Assembly (NCBI GenBank): GCA_902589475.1
Contig: CACITD010000005.1
Coordinates: 18,546 to 82,545 of the forward strand
Length of the DNA: 64,000 bases
From: an uncultured Alphaproteobacteria bacterium
Lineage (GTDB): Bacteria; Pseudomonadota; Alphaproteobacteria; Thalassobaculales; Thalassobaculaceae
Direction of reading: 5' to 3'
Shown: in pieces, positions 9,218 through 17,460 of the stretch
How positions within the stretch are numbered: position 1 is the stretch's first letter
How the letters are laid out: each line of letters starts with the position of its first letter
Made by a program: the position numbers and the translations under genes
Notes under the pieces: generated by a model
Database searches by the model: none
What the model was told of the DNA's origin: nothing
What the model saw: only the letters and a program-made list of their open reading frames with translations

Positions 9218-9237
9218 CTAAAACTTTTTAGTTTTAG
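9218..9237 (+). terminator. hairpin directly after cspA
   Basis: A perfect 8-bp stem CTAAAACT-TTTT-AGTTTTAG starts five bases after the cspA stop codon. There is no long T run after it, so it may be a weak terminator or an mRNA-protecting 3' hairpin. Confidence 0.45.
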
Positions 9238-9246
9238 TGTAGCATG

Positions 9247-9297
9247 TCAGGGATATGAGTTGGGGTGCATTCATGCACCTCAACTAGTTCTCCCTGA
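9247..9297. terminator. long nested hairpin between cspA and the thiolase-like gene
   Basis: TCAGGGA pairs with TCCCTGA, and inside it GTTGGGGTGCA pairs with TGCACCTCAAC around a TTCA loop. This gives 18 base pairs (one G-T wobble) with a small internal loop. It lies between the convergent cspA and thiolase-like genes, so it may end transcripts from both sides, although no T run follows it on either strand. Confidence 0.5.
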
Positions 9298-9318
9298 ACA
9301 ACCTCGATTAGGTAGACA

Positions 9319-10464
9319 CTAGTCCCCTGCAACGTTCGTTAGAACAATGTTGCCACTAGCACTAAACATACCCCCTACGCCATGAACCATAGAAATCTCA
9401 GCATTCGGGATTTGTGCTGGTGCAGTGCCCCGCATCTGCCTCACGCCCTCTTGAAGTGCATACATCCCGTACATGCCAGAATGCATGTAACTTAGCCCGC
9501 CTCCGTTTGTGTTAAGGGGCAGGCTCCCACCCATTCGAGTATTACCCTCAGCGATGAATGATCCTGCTTCTCCTCGTCCAACAAAACCCAAGTCTTCTAG
9601 ACCATAAATAGGAAGATGGGCGAAGGCATCATAGATCATCAGGTGGTCAACGTCGGAATGCTTAATTCCAGCAGACTCAAACGCGGACGAACCAGCTACT
9701 TTAAAAGCTGCTGACGAGGTGAAATCCCCCATCTGGCTTATCATAGGTGTTTCTCCACTTTCACCAGTACCGCGAATGTAAACTGGTTTTTGGGCCAGGT
9801 CTTTAGCACGCTCAGATTTGGTTAATATAAGCGCCCCACCACCATCTGTAACTAAACAGCACATTAGAAGTCTGAACGGATAACAGATCATCTTTGAATT
9901 TAATACGTCATCAACGGTTATCGGGTCTCGAAAACTTGCTCTCGGGTTTTTACTTGCCCATTCTCTTTGAACAACAGAGACCATGGCTAAAGTGTCTTCA
10001 CTAAGACCATAGTCCTTCATGTAGCGTAGAACTGGAATAGTAAACATTGTAGGCGGTCGCGTTACACCGAACGGTCGTTCAAACTGTTGCTGAAACAAAG
10101 ACGGAAAAATTGAAGATCCGTGCCTACCAAGATTAGAGCGTCCACTCTCGCCATGCGTAATTAGGACTGTCTCACAAAGACCCTCATTTATAGCAGCTGC
10201 GGCATGCCTCACCAATAGCATGAATGAACACCCACCAACTGATGTGCCGTCCAGCCATTTCGGGACAATCCCAAGATAATGGGCTATTTCTACAGCATTA
10301 TGTCCTCCAGTTGCGACACCGTCTATATCAGACAACTTCAAACCGGCGTCAGCTATTGCGTTTAAAGCTGCGTCTGCGTGAAGTTGAACTTGAGACATCG
10401 TAGGAACTTTGCCAAGTTCTGTCGTCTCAGATGCACCGACAATAGCTACAGAGTTGCGTTTCAT
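9319..10464 (-). CDS. thiolase-like protein (SCP-x / Ltp2-type acetyl-CoA acetyltransferase family)
   Basis: A 381-residue thiolase-fold protein starting MKRNSVAIVGASETTELG, one codon after the DUF35 gene. The N-terminal half has GGCSFMLLVRHAAAAI at the nucleophile region, and the C-terminal half has YDAFAHLPIYGLEDLGF and NTNGGGLSYMHSGMYGMY, where the His aligns with the thiolase GHP motif. The second catalytic Cys (CxGGG) is replaced by VHGVGGMF. This pattern is typical of the SCP-x/lipid-transfer subgroup, in which some members are retro-aldolases paired with DUF35 proteins. It probably cleaves a CoA thioester of a branched or cyclic acid, with the DUF35, MaoC and SDR genes upstream. Confidence 0.82.
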   Translation of the reverse strand: MKRNSVAIVGASETTELGKVPTMSQVQLHADAALNAIADAGLKLSDIDGVATGGHNAVEIAHYLGIVPKWLDGTSVGGCSFMLLVRHAAAAINEGLCETVLITHGESGRSNLGRHGSSIFPSLFQQQFERPFGVTRPPTMFTIPVLRYMKDYGLSEDTLAMVSVVQREWASKNPRASFRDPITVDDVLNSKMICYPFRLLMCCLVTDGGGALILTKSERAKDLAQKPVYIRGTGESGETPMISQMGDFTSSAAFKVAGSSAFESAGIKHSDVDHLMIYDAFAHLPIYGLEDLGFVGRGEAGSFIAEGNTRMGGSLPLNTNGGGLSYMHSGMYGMYALQEGVRQMRGTAPAQIPNAEISMVHGVGGMFSASGNIVLTNVAGD

Positions 10465-10468
10465 GGGA

Positions 10469-10879
10469 CTATTTCCCCGCTGGTTTGAATTGTGGGAGTG
10501 TAATTTCGTCATTAACTTTTTCGAAACTTACTTCAAGTGGCATATCTAAGACCAATGCTTCTGGGGTCTGCTCACATTCCACTATATTGCACATCATCTT
10601 TGGTCCCTCTTCAAGTTTTACAATCGCTATTGCATATGGCGGTGTAAATCCGGGAGCAGGAAGATGGCTAATTATATAACTATGTAATGTACCGCGTCCT
10701 GATGCTTTAATTATTTCAATATCTGTACTGCCGCTAGAAGGACAAAAATGCCTCGGCGGAAAATAAACTTCACCGGTTTTTTTACATCTCTGAAGTCTGA
10801 GTTCTCCCTGCCTGGTACCATCCCAGAAGTGCTGCGTTTCAGGTGTCGGCTTAGGTAACTCTCTCTCACTTTCACTCAT
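10469..10879 (-). CDS. DUF35 / OB-fold acyl-CoA-associated protein
   Basis: A 136-residue protein with an N-terminal rubredoxin-like zinc-ribbon region (FWDGTRQGELRLQRCKKTGE) and a C-terminal OB-fold (GRGTLHSYIISH, PPYAIAIVKLEEG). Normal members have four Cys in the ribbon. Here only the Cys of LQRCKK and RHFCPSSG are evident, so zinc binding may be lost. DUF35 proteins form complexes with thiolase-like partners and help bind the CoA moiety. The gene ends four bases before the thiolase-like start, which strongly suggests a complex of the two products. Confidence 0.82.
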   Translation of the reverse strand: MSESERELPKPTPETQHFWDGTRQGELRLQRCKKTGEVYFPPRHFCPSSGSTDIEIIKASGRGTLHSYIISHLPAPGFTPPYAIAIVKLEEGPKMMCNIVECEQTPEALVLDMPLEVSFEKVNDEITLPQFKPAGK

Positions 10880-10928
10880 TTTATTGTATCCAATTCTCTA
10901 TAATCTTAGGCATCACAATTCCTAATTA

Positions 10929-11792
10929 TTATTCGACTGTTGCATGGCCATTATCTAGAACCACGACATCTCGTTCTACTATTTTTGATTTGAAAGAAAT
11001 ATTTGCTCCATCTCGCCAGATTTCTGTCCTAACCGTTTCGCCTGGATAAACTGGCGAGGAGAACCTCAATTGGAGCGATTTTAGTCTTTTTGCATCATAG
11101 TCACAGCATCCTTTCAGAATCGCGTGACCCGCCACACCCAACGAACAAAGACCATGAAGAATAGGTTTTGGAAAACCCGCCGCCTTTGCTACTGAAGGGC
11201 TAGCATGTAAAGGATTATAATCACCCGACAGCCTGTAAATTAGAGCTGCCATATCCAAAGTAGTGAGATCAACTGCAAAGTCTGGTTCACGTTCTGGTAC
11301 TTTATGCGGCCTTGGGGCCTCGTCACTCGGCCCGTCATATCCGCCATTACCTCTAGCGAATGTCGTCGAAGTAAGAGTGGCTAAATCTAGGCCTGACTCT
11401 GCGTCCTTCAGCGTTCGCTCAGTTAAAATCAGCGCACCTTTGTCCGCACCCTTGTCCACTAAGCCAGTAACTTTAGATTTTGCTTTAATCGTGGCTGACG
11501 TTGGTAAAGGATTATGAATTACCATCTTCTGCTCGCCGTGCAGAACTTTCACCCAATCAATTCCCGTTTTAGGGTCTCTGGACCAAAATCCTGGGCTTCC
11601 GAGAACCACAGCCATTGTCGGCAATGCCATAAACGGTTCAGCCTCTTCAAATACATATTGAAGTTGTTGCTCATCCATTGGGTCAGCGCCAAGACCGACA
11701 CCTAGTGCATAAAGAATGGTATCCCTTGAAGTATATGTTTGGGTAATTTCTTCGAATGGCCAATTCTTTAATTTATCATAATCAAAAGACAT
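10929..11792 (-). CDS. MaoC-type enoyl-CoA hydratase (hydratase 2 family)
   Basis: A 287-residue double hot-dog protein of the R-specific hydratase 2 type. The signature YRLSGDYNPLHASPSVAKAA lies near residue 195 and is followed by PILHGLCSLG, which includes the catalytic Asp and His. The N-terminal half (residues about 5-130) is the non-catalytic hot-dog that accepts bulky acyl-CoA chains, as in the hydratase part of eukaryotic multifunctional enzyme 2. With the SDR upstream it would hydrate and then oxidise enoyl-CoA. It is in the operon SDR, MaoC, DUF35, thiolase-like. Confidence 0.88.
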   Translation of the reverse strand: MSFDYDKLKNWPFEEITQTYTSRDTILYALGVGLGADPMDEQQLQYVFEEAEPFMALPTMAVVLGSPGFWSRDPKTGIDWVKVLHGEQKMVIHNPLPTSATIKAKSKVTGLVDKGADKGALILTERTLKDAESGLDLATLTSTTFARGNGGYDGPSDEAPRPHKVPEREPDFAVDLTTLDMAALIYRLSGDYNPLHASPSVAKAAGFPKPILHGLCSLGVAGHAILKGCCDYDAKRLKSLQLRFSSPVYPGETVRTEIWRDGANISFKSKIVERDVVVLDNGHATVE

Positions 11793-11822
11793 GGACCCTC
11801 TCCTATTGAATCTTAAAAAAAG

Positions 11823-12740
11823 TTAAATTGGATCCCAACTGAAAACATCTTGCGACCGATCTAATGGATAAAAACTCGGTTCCATTGATGGGATGGCGTG
11901 CTCTAAAACAGTCTCGGGCGTCCAACCTTCCCCTCTATGCACAGAACGTATAGGACGAGATTGTCCCATCAAAAAGATCTCGTTATTTCGCACCCCAAAA
12001 ATTTGGCCTGTGACCTTCGACACTGGTGCACACAACGCAACAGCAACAGGCGCTATTTTGGCCGTTGTCATCGTTTTTAATTTTTCAACCCGGGCACGTT
12101 GAGCGTCATCACCTATCGGGATCGTTCCAATCATTCGGCTCCAAGCGAAAGGAGATATACAATTAGATCGTACATTGAACCTTCCCATATCCAGCGCAAT
12201 TGATTTAGACAAACCGGCAATACCAAGTTTTGCAGCTGCATAGTTTGCTTGACCAAAGTTACCAACTAAACCTGATGTGGATGTCATATGAATGAAAGCT
12301 CCTGACTCCTTTTCTCTAAACACAGAAGCTGCAGCTCTACTTACATTGAAGCTACCCTTTAAATGTACTGATATGACCGAATCCCAATCATCTTCTGTCA
12401 TTTTGTGAAAGATTACGTCTCGAAGAATACCCGCATTATTTACAACAATATCTAGCCCGCCAAGCTCTTCAACCGCTTGGTCCACCATCCCTTGAGCGGC
12501 GGAAAAATCTGAGACGCTATCAAAATTAACAACTGCCTTACCACCAGCATCTTCAATTTCCTTTGCAACTTCCATAGCGGGAACACGATCAGCCCCTTCA
12601 CCTTGGGTAGTACCACCAAGATCGTTGACCAATACCTTTGCTCCGGCAGCAGCGAATGCCAAGGCATAATCGCGTCCAATTCCTCTGCCGCCTCCCGTGA
12701 TCAAGGCTACCTTACCCTCTAAAAGTTGTTTTCCAGACAT
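11823..12740 (-). CDS. SDR dehydrogenase, MFE-2-like (3-hydroxyacyl-CoA type)
   Basis: About 305 residues, starting MSGKQLLEGKVALITGGGRG after a GGAGA site; the track start is an upstream TTG. TGGGRGIGRDYALAF is the NAD(P)-binding motif. The long VLVNDLGGTTQGEGADRVPA insert is typical of the peroxisomal multifunctional enzyme type 2 dehydrogenase. The catalytic segment reads MTSTSGLVGNFGQANYAAAK. In this group the enzyme oxidises R-3-hydroxyacyl-CoA. It is the first gene of the four-gene minus-strand operon that ends with the thiolase-like gene and is divergent from an acyl-CoA dehydrogenase, which completes a beta-oxidation set. Confidence 0.87.
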   Translation of the reverse strand: MSGKQLLEGKVALITGGGRGIGRDYALAFAAAGAKVLVNDLGGTTQGEGADRVPAMEVAKEIEDAGGKAVVNFDSVSDFSAAQGMVDQAVEELGGLDIVVNNAGILRDVIFHKMTEDDWDSVISVHLKGSFNVSRAAASVFREKESGAFIHMTSTSGLVGNFGQANYAAAKLGIAGLSKSIALDMGRFNVRSNCISPFAWSRMIGTIPIGDDAQRARVEKLKTMTTAKIAPVAVALCAPVSKVTGQIFGVRNNEIFLMGQSRPIRSVHRGEGWTPETVLEHAIPSMEPSFYPLDRSQDVFSWDPI

Positions 12741-12775
12741 TATTATCTCCAATAGGATCGTAAATTATTCCAAAG

Positions 12776-12846
12776 TTGATTATCGTATCGCTTGTACAAC
12801 GGTGTAAAGTTTAATTAATATTGCATCAATACTTGATTACCGTATT
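12776..12846. promoter_or_regulatory. two copies of TTGATTAYCGTAT in a divergent promoter
   Basis: TTGATTATCGTATC (12776) and TTGATTACCGTATT (12833) are direct repeats 57 bases apart in the space between the SDR operon and the acyl-CoA dehydrogenase. A third near-copy is at 8600. They could be operator sites for a regulator of this beta-oxidation module. No regulator gene lies nearby, so this is inference. Confidence 0.35.
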
Positions 12847-12906
12847 AAAATTGATCACGCCCATGATTTAATAAAGAGTTCTTCCAACTAGTTCACAGGA
12901 TAAGAC

Positions 12907-14052
12907 ATGTTCCCGCGAAAATTTTTCTCCGAAGACCACGAAATATTTCGAGACGCAACCCGCCGGTTTATTGAAAACGAGATAGTACCAAACCACGCAG
13001 AATGGGAGCAGCAAGGAATTGTCAGTAGAGAACTGTGGAACGCGGCAGGTGAAAATGGGCTACTTTGCTGTACAGTGCCAGAGGAATATGGTGGCCCCGG
13101 GGGCGATTTTTTACATAGCGTAGTGGTCAATGAGGAGCTTGCAAAAGTTGGTGCAACTGGTCCCGCCTTTCCACTGCATTCTGACATCATTGTTCCTTAC
13201 ATCCTTGCATATGGTTCAGAGGACCAAAAACGTAACTGGCTTCCTAAAGTTGTTTCAGGTGAGACTGTTATGGCTATTGGGATGACAGAACCAATTGCGG
13301 GATCTGACCTCCAAGGAATTCAAACCAAAGCTGAGAGAGATGGTAATCATTTCGTTCTTAATGGGCAGAAAGTTTGGATTTCTAATGGCCAAATAGCTGA
13401 TTTGTACATTATTGCCTGCAAAACCGATCCGAAAGAAGGCGCAAAAGGCATAAGTTTGATCCTTGTTGAGGGGGATAGAGAGGGCTTTAAACGGGGTAAA
13501 AATTTAGAAAAAATAGGTTACAAGGCGCAGGACACATCTGAGCTGTTCTTCGAGGATGTACGGGTACCAATAACAAATCTGCTAGGTCAGGAAGGCCGAG
13601 GATTTGCTCAGCTAATGCAGCAACTACCGCAAGAGAGACTCGTTGTCGCTATACGCTGTGCCACGGCTTTAGAAGCAGCACTTAATGAGACAATACTGTA
13701 TACAAAGGGACGCAAGGCTTTTGGAAGAAGCATATCCGACTTCCAGAACACACGTTTCAAACTAGCTGAAGTAAAAACGCTTGCGATGGTAACAAGAGCT
13801 TTTACCGACCAATGCATTCAACTACATCTCGAGGGCAAGTTAACCGCGGAGGATGCCGCTGCGGCAAAACTACAAACGACAGAGGCTCTCAATAAAGGCG
13901 TGGACGAGTGCCTTCAACTCCATGGCGGTTATGGTTACAGCTGGGAATACCCCATTGCACGCGCCTGGGCTGATGCTCGTATGTCGAGGATTGCTGGTGG
14001 GTCTTCTGAAATTATGAAAGAAATAATAAGTAGAAATATGATCACGGCCTAG
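12907..14052 (+). CDS. acyl-CoA dehydrogenase
   Basis: A 381-residue FAD enzyme with the N-terminal helical domain (FFSEDHEIFRDATRRFIE), the middle beta domain (MAIGMTEPIAGSDLQGI, VWISNGQIADLYII) and the C-terminal domain (RKAFGRSISDFQNTRFKLAE, LQLHGGYGYSWEYPIARAWAD). ARMSRIAGGSSEIMKEIISR near the end is the FAD-contacting region of long-chain-type members. It introduces the alpha-beta double bond into an acyl-CoA and passes electrons to ETF. It is divergent from the SDR-MaoC-DUF35-thiolase operon and probably supplies its enoyl-CoA substrate. The chain length preference is unknown. Confidence 0.92.
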   Translation: MFPRKFFSEDHEIFRDATRRFIENEIVPNHAEWEQQGIVSRELWNAAGENGLLCCTVPEEYGGPGGDFLHSVVVNEELAKVGATGPAFPLHSDIIVPYILAYGSEDQKRNWLPKVVSGETVMAIGMTEPIAGSDLQGIQTKAERDGNHFVLNGQKVWISNGQIADLYIIACKTDPKEGAKGISLILVEGDREGFKRGKNLEKIGYKAQDTSELFFEDVRVPITNLLGQEGRGFAQLMQQLPQERLVVAIRCATALEAALNETILYTKGRKAFGRSISDFQNTRFKLAEVKTLAMVTRAFTDQCIQLHLEGKLTAEDAAAAKLQTTEALNKGVDECLQLHGGYGYSWEYPIARAWADARMSRIAGGSSEIMKEIISRNMITA

Positions 14053-14073
14053 CCACTCATACTAGTACTTTTG

Positions 14074-14988
14074 CTATTTTCCCTCTTCTTCTTGATTTAT
14101 TGAGACACCAGATAACTTTTGAAAAACTTTAAATACTGCACTGTCATCTTCCCTTCCCAAACCAGCCGCTGCTGCGGCAATAAACTGCTGGTGCGCTGCT
14201 GCTGTTAAAGGAAGGGGAAAGTTCAATTTGTGTCCTGTACCTAAAACAATAGCAAGATCCTTCACAAATATGTCAATAGCACTTAGGGGTGTGTAATCGT
14301 TATTTAGAATATGAGGAACTCGATTGTTCCACATCCAAGAGGAACCCGCAGAACCAGAAATAACTTCATATAGAGCTTTTGGATCAGCACCTGCCCTAAC
14401 ACCAAACGCCATTGCCTCGGCCGCTACTGCAATATGAACACCGGCCAACAATTGATTTACAGTCTTAACCGTTGAACCAACACCGTGCTCAACTCCAAGA
14501 TGATGAACTTTTCCGGCAATAGCTTCTAATACATCTTCTGCAGCTTGGAATGCTTTTGCCGCCCCGGATGCCATTATAGATAGATTACCAGCCCGAGCGC
14601 CTGCAGCACCGCCACTTACTGGAGCATCAATCATATCAAACCCGGCCTCTTGCAAACGCGTTCCGCATAAACCTGCAAAAGCCGGAGATACTGTACTGCT
14701 CTGAATGACTACTGTCGCCAGTCCAAAACCGCCGATTGCTCCCTCAATACCAAACAATACCTCGTCAACTTGAGCTTCGTTTACAACCAGAATAATAACG
14801 ACCGAAGCACCTTTAGCTGCATCCTCGGGATTTAATCCTACTTTTCCCCCTGCTTCAGCAAATGATTTGCACGCTTGTTTATTTATATCGAAACCACTAA
14901 CGTCAAACTGGCGTTCTAATAAAGCTAACGCAACACCAAGCCCCATTGAGCCTAAACCGAGCACACAAACTTTCCTTTTTGAAGCCAT
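14074..14988 (-). CDS. 3-hydroxyisobutyrate dehydrogenase family, L-threonate dehydrogenase (LtnD)-like
   Basis: A 304-residue beta-hydroxyacid dehydrogenase. The NAD-binding motif is VCVLGLGSMGLGVALALL, the substrate segment is DAPVSGGAAGARAGNLSIM, and the catalytic Lys is in STVKTVNQLLAG near residue 175. The C-terminal helical domain matches LtnD-type proteins best, including GSAGSSWMWNNRVPHI. LtnD oxidises L-threonate at C2 in sugar-acid catabolism. The usual kinase and isomerase partners (LtnK, LtnI) are not adjacent, so the substrate is uncertain. It converges with the acyl-CoA dehydrogenase gene and lies downstream of the acetyltransferase gene with a 63-base gap. Confidence 0.83.
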   Translation of the reverse strand: MASKRKVCVLGLGSMGLGVALALLERQFDVSGFDINKQACKSFAEAGGKVGLNPEDAAKGASVVIILVVNEAQVDEVLFGIEGAIGGFGLATVVIQSSTVSPAFAGLCGTRLQEAGFDMIDAPVSGGAAGARAGNLSIMASGAAKAFQAAEDVLEAIAGKVHHLGVEHGVGSTVKTVNQLLAGVHIAVAAEAMAFGVRAGADPKALYEVISGSAGSSWMWNNRVPHILNNDYTPLSAIDIFVKDLAIVLGTGHKLNFPLPLTAAAHQQFIAAAAAGLGREDDSAVFKVFQKLSGVSINQEEEGK

Positions 14989-15051
14989 AGACGCCTACCA
15001 AAGTTAGAACATTAAGCTATTTATTCTATCCCTCAGACTAGCAGGTAAAAG

Positions 15052-16227
15052 TTAATCCCGCTCTAAACACATGGCAACGCCCATGCCGCCTCCAATGCAT
15101 AAGGTTGTTAAACCTTTTTTTGCATCCCTTTTTTTCATTTCGTGCAAAAGAGTTATTAGAACCCGTGCACCCGATGCACCAATTGGATGACCTAGAGCTA
15201 TAGATCCGCCATTCACGTTAACCTTTTTCGTGTCCCATCCCATATCTTTATTTACAGCACATGCTTGAGCTGCAAACGCCTCGTTAGCCTCTATCAAATC
15301 AAGATCTTCAACATTCCATCCAACTTTCTCCAACGCCGCTCGACTTGCCGGTATCGGACCGGTTCCCATGATCGATGGGTCCACACCACGAGTAGCAAAT
15401 GAAGTTATCCGCGCTAGAGGCTCAATTCCGCGCGTTCTTGCATTCTCTGAAGACATTAAAACCACAGTTGCTGCTCCATCATTAATACCCGAGGCATTTC
15501 CAGCTGTTACTGTTCCCTCTTTACTGAATGCAGGACGTAGACTTCCAAGCGTCTCCAGATTTGTACCATGTTTTGGATATTCGTCCTCCTCAACTATTGT
15601 CTCGCCGCGCCGGGACTTAACAGTTACTGGGACAATTTCATCTTTAAATTTACCTTCTTTCTGTGCAGTTTCGGCTTTCCTTTGTGAAGACAGGGCAAAA
15701 GCATCCTGTGCATCACGTGTGATTTGCCATTGATTCGCGACATTTTCGGCAGTACTTCCCATATGGTATCCATTAAAGTGATCCCAGAGGCCATCCTTAA
15801 TCATGGTATCTATTAATTCTAGATTGCCCATCTTCTGGCCGGAGCGAAGGTTTTGAGCGTGAGGAGACTGGCTCATGCTCTCTTGTCCCCCAGCTACAAC
15901 GATATCGGCATCCCCCGATCTAATAGCTTGTGCCCCTAATGCCACCGCACGTAATCCTGATCCACAAACTTGATTTATTGTCATCGCTGTTTTCTCTTTT
16001 GGTATCCCTGCCGCCATTGATGCTTGCCGAGCGGGATTCATGCCCGCTGCCGCTGTGAGTACTTGCCCTAATATGACTTCATCTACTTCCTCGCCAGGAA
16101 CTGCGGCACGGCTCAGGGCTTCTTCTATTGCTATTTGCCCTAATTCAGCTGCCGATAAACTACTCAAACTTCCGCCGAATGAGCCAATTGCGGTGCGTGC
16201 TGCTCCAACTATCACAACCTCTGACAT
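15052..16227 (-). CDS. acetyl-CoA C-acetyltransferase (thiolase)
   Basis: A 391-residue biosynthetic-type thiolase with all catalytic residues: Cys in [14 protein letters not shown] (near residue 88), His in [14 protein letters not shown] and Cys in [13 protein letters not shown]. It condenses two acetyl-CoA to acetoacetyl-CoA or runs in reverse in ketone-body and butyrate metabolism. I start at [15 protein letters not shown]; the longer frame begins at a TTG with seven extra residues. It is in the same direction as the FMN enzyme upstream with a 31-base gap, so the two may be co-transcribed. No phaB or phaC lies in the window, so a PHA role is not supported. Confidence 0.93.
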   Translation of the reverse strand: MSEVVIVGAARTAIGSFGGSLSSLSAAELGQIAIEEALSRAAVPGEEVDEVILGQVLTAAAGMNPARQASMAAGIPKEKTAMTINQVCGSGLRAVALGAQAIRSGDADIVVAGGQESMSQSPHAQNLRSGQKMGNLELIDTMIKDGLWDHFNGYHMGSTAENVANQWQITRDAQDAFALSSQRKAETAQKEGKFKDEIVPVTVKSRRGETIVEEDEYPKHGTNLETLGSLRPAFSKEGTVTAGNASGINDGAATVVLMSSENARTRGIEPLARITSFATRGVDPSIMGTGPIPASRAALEKVGWNVEDLDLIEANEAFAAQACAVNKDMGWDTKKVNVNGGSIALGHPIGASGARVLITLLHEMKKRDAKKGLTTLCIGGGMGVAMCLERD

Positions 16228-16258
16228 AGCTAATATACCTTTCTTCAAAAGTTAAACT

Positions 16259-17347
16259 TCAATATACAAATTTGTCCGTTTCCAAAAGAGGGAAAGCACT
16301 TACTACACTCGGTTCAACCGTAGGGGCTGCCGAACATAATTGACTAGGCTCAATAACCGAATAATTATTGGCCCCTAGTAGACCTAAACCGAGCTTTACT
16401 TCTTCTTCCAGTAACTCGAGCATTCTAATCACACCATCTGCACCAGCCGCTGCTAGTCCATAACAAAGCATTCTGCCTATTCCTACAAAGTCCGCTCCAA
16501 GAGCGATACCTTTGATAATATCAGTACCTCTAGAGAAACCTCCATCAACAGCTACTAAACTACGTCCCGACACAGCATCAACAACCTCAGGTAGCACATC
16601 GATTGCTCCCAAACCATGGTCCAATTGTCTTCCTCCATGATTAGAAACATAAATGACATCGACACCGTGCTCTAAAGCAAGCCGCGCATCTTCAGCTGTC
16701 GCTATTCCTTTCAAAACTAGCGGCAATTCATACTTTTTCTTGTAACGTTCTATATCTTTCCAACTCAACGCTGCCTGCCAATCAGCTCCTTTCCCCGTAC
16801 GCCATGGCTTTACAAAGCGGTTGGCAATGTCGCGTTCTCTTCTAGAGTAATTTGCACTATCAACAGTTAAACAGAAAGCGTCATAACCAGAGTCTATTGC
16901 CCGCGAAACATAATTATCTAAGAACCGATTATCGCCTCGCTTGTAAAGCATAGCCATTTTGAGACCATCACCAGCATTGGAAACTTCTTCCATGGATAAT
17001 TGGCTAACAGAGCTCAGCATCAAACCACAACCAAACTCAGTCGCCGCTCGCATAGCCGCCACGCCCCCTTTAGGATCAAAACTTTCCAGCGAACCTATCG
17101 GTGCAAGACAGACCGGCAATCTTAACTTTTTCCCCAAAATAACTTTAGTTGCATCAATGTTACGCATGTCTCTCAAAACGCGAGGCCGTAATGCTATGGC
17201 ATCTAATGCCATTCTATTGCGTTTAAGTGTTGTCTCAGTTTCTGTGCCGCCTCGCAAATAATCCCAGATATTCTGGCTTAACGTTTCACGGGCAGCGTGC
17301 ACGATTTCGTGTAACGTTTGAAATTTATTGCTAAGATCTCTGTTCAA
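16259..17347 (-). CDS. FMN-dependent alpha-hydroxy-acid dehydrogenase (LldD/GloX family)
   Basis: A 362-residue TIM-barrel flavoenzyme. The active-site signature VSNHGGRQLDHG lies near residue 237 and carries the catalytic His and substrate-binding Arg. VAVDGGFSRGTDIIKGIALGADFVGIGR is the phosphate-binding region of FMN. It oxidises an L-2-hydroxy acid such as lactate, glycolate or mandelate to the 2-oxo acid. No glycolate-oxidase accessory subunits or lactate permease lie beside it, so the substrate is open. It lies just upstream of the thiolase in the same orientation. Confidence 0.9.
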   Translation of the reverse strand: MNRDLSNKFQTLHEIVHAARETLSQNIWDYLRGGTETETTLKRNRMALDAIALRPRVLRDMRNIDATKVILGKKLRLPVCLAPIGSLESFDPKGGVAAMRAATEFGCGLMLSSVSQLSMEEVSNAGDGLKMAMLYKRGDNRFLDNYVSRAIDSGYDAFCLTVDSANYSRRERDIANRFVKPWRTGKGADWQAALSWKDIERYKKKYELPLVLKGIATAEDARLALEHGVDVIYVSNHGGRQLDHGLGAIDVLPEVVDAVSGRSLVAVDGGFSRGTDIIKGIALGADFVGIGRMLCYGLAAAGADGVIRMLELLEEEVKLGLGLLGANNYSVIEPSQLCSAAPTVEPSVVSAFPLLETDKFVY

Positions 17348-17460
17348 TTATCCTCAGCCTCTAAAAAAAATTTTACTTCGCTTGTTTAAATTAATTTTCA
17401 AAAACTCAAGTTTTCACTTTTACTGCCTTTTATCAAGCAACTCTTAAATTTAGTCTTAAT

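Noticed and set aside
12452-12679. Minus-strand 75-residue frame inside the SDR gene
   Set aside because: Shadow of the SDR in another frame; the real gene covers it fully.
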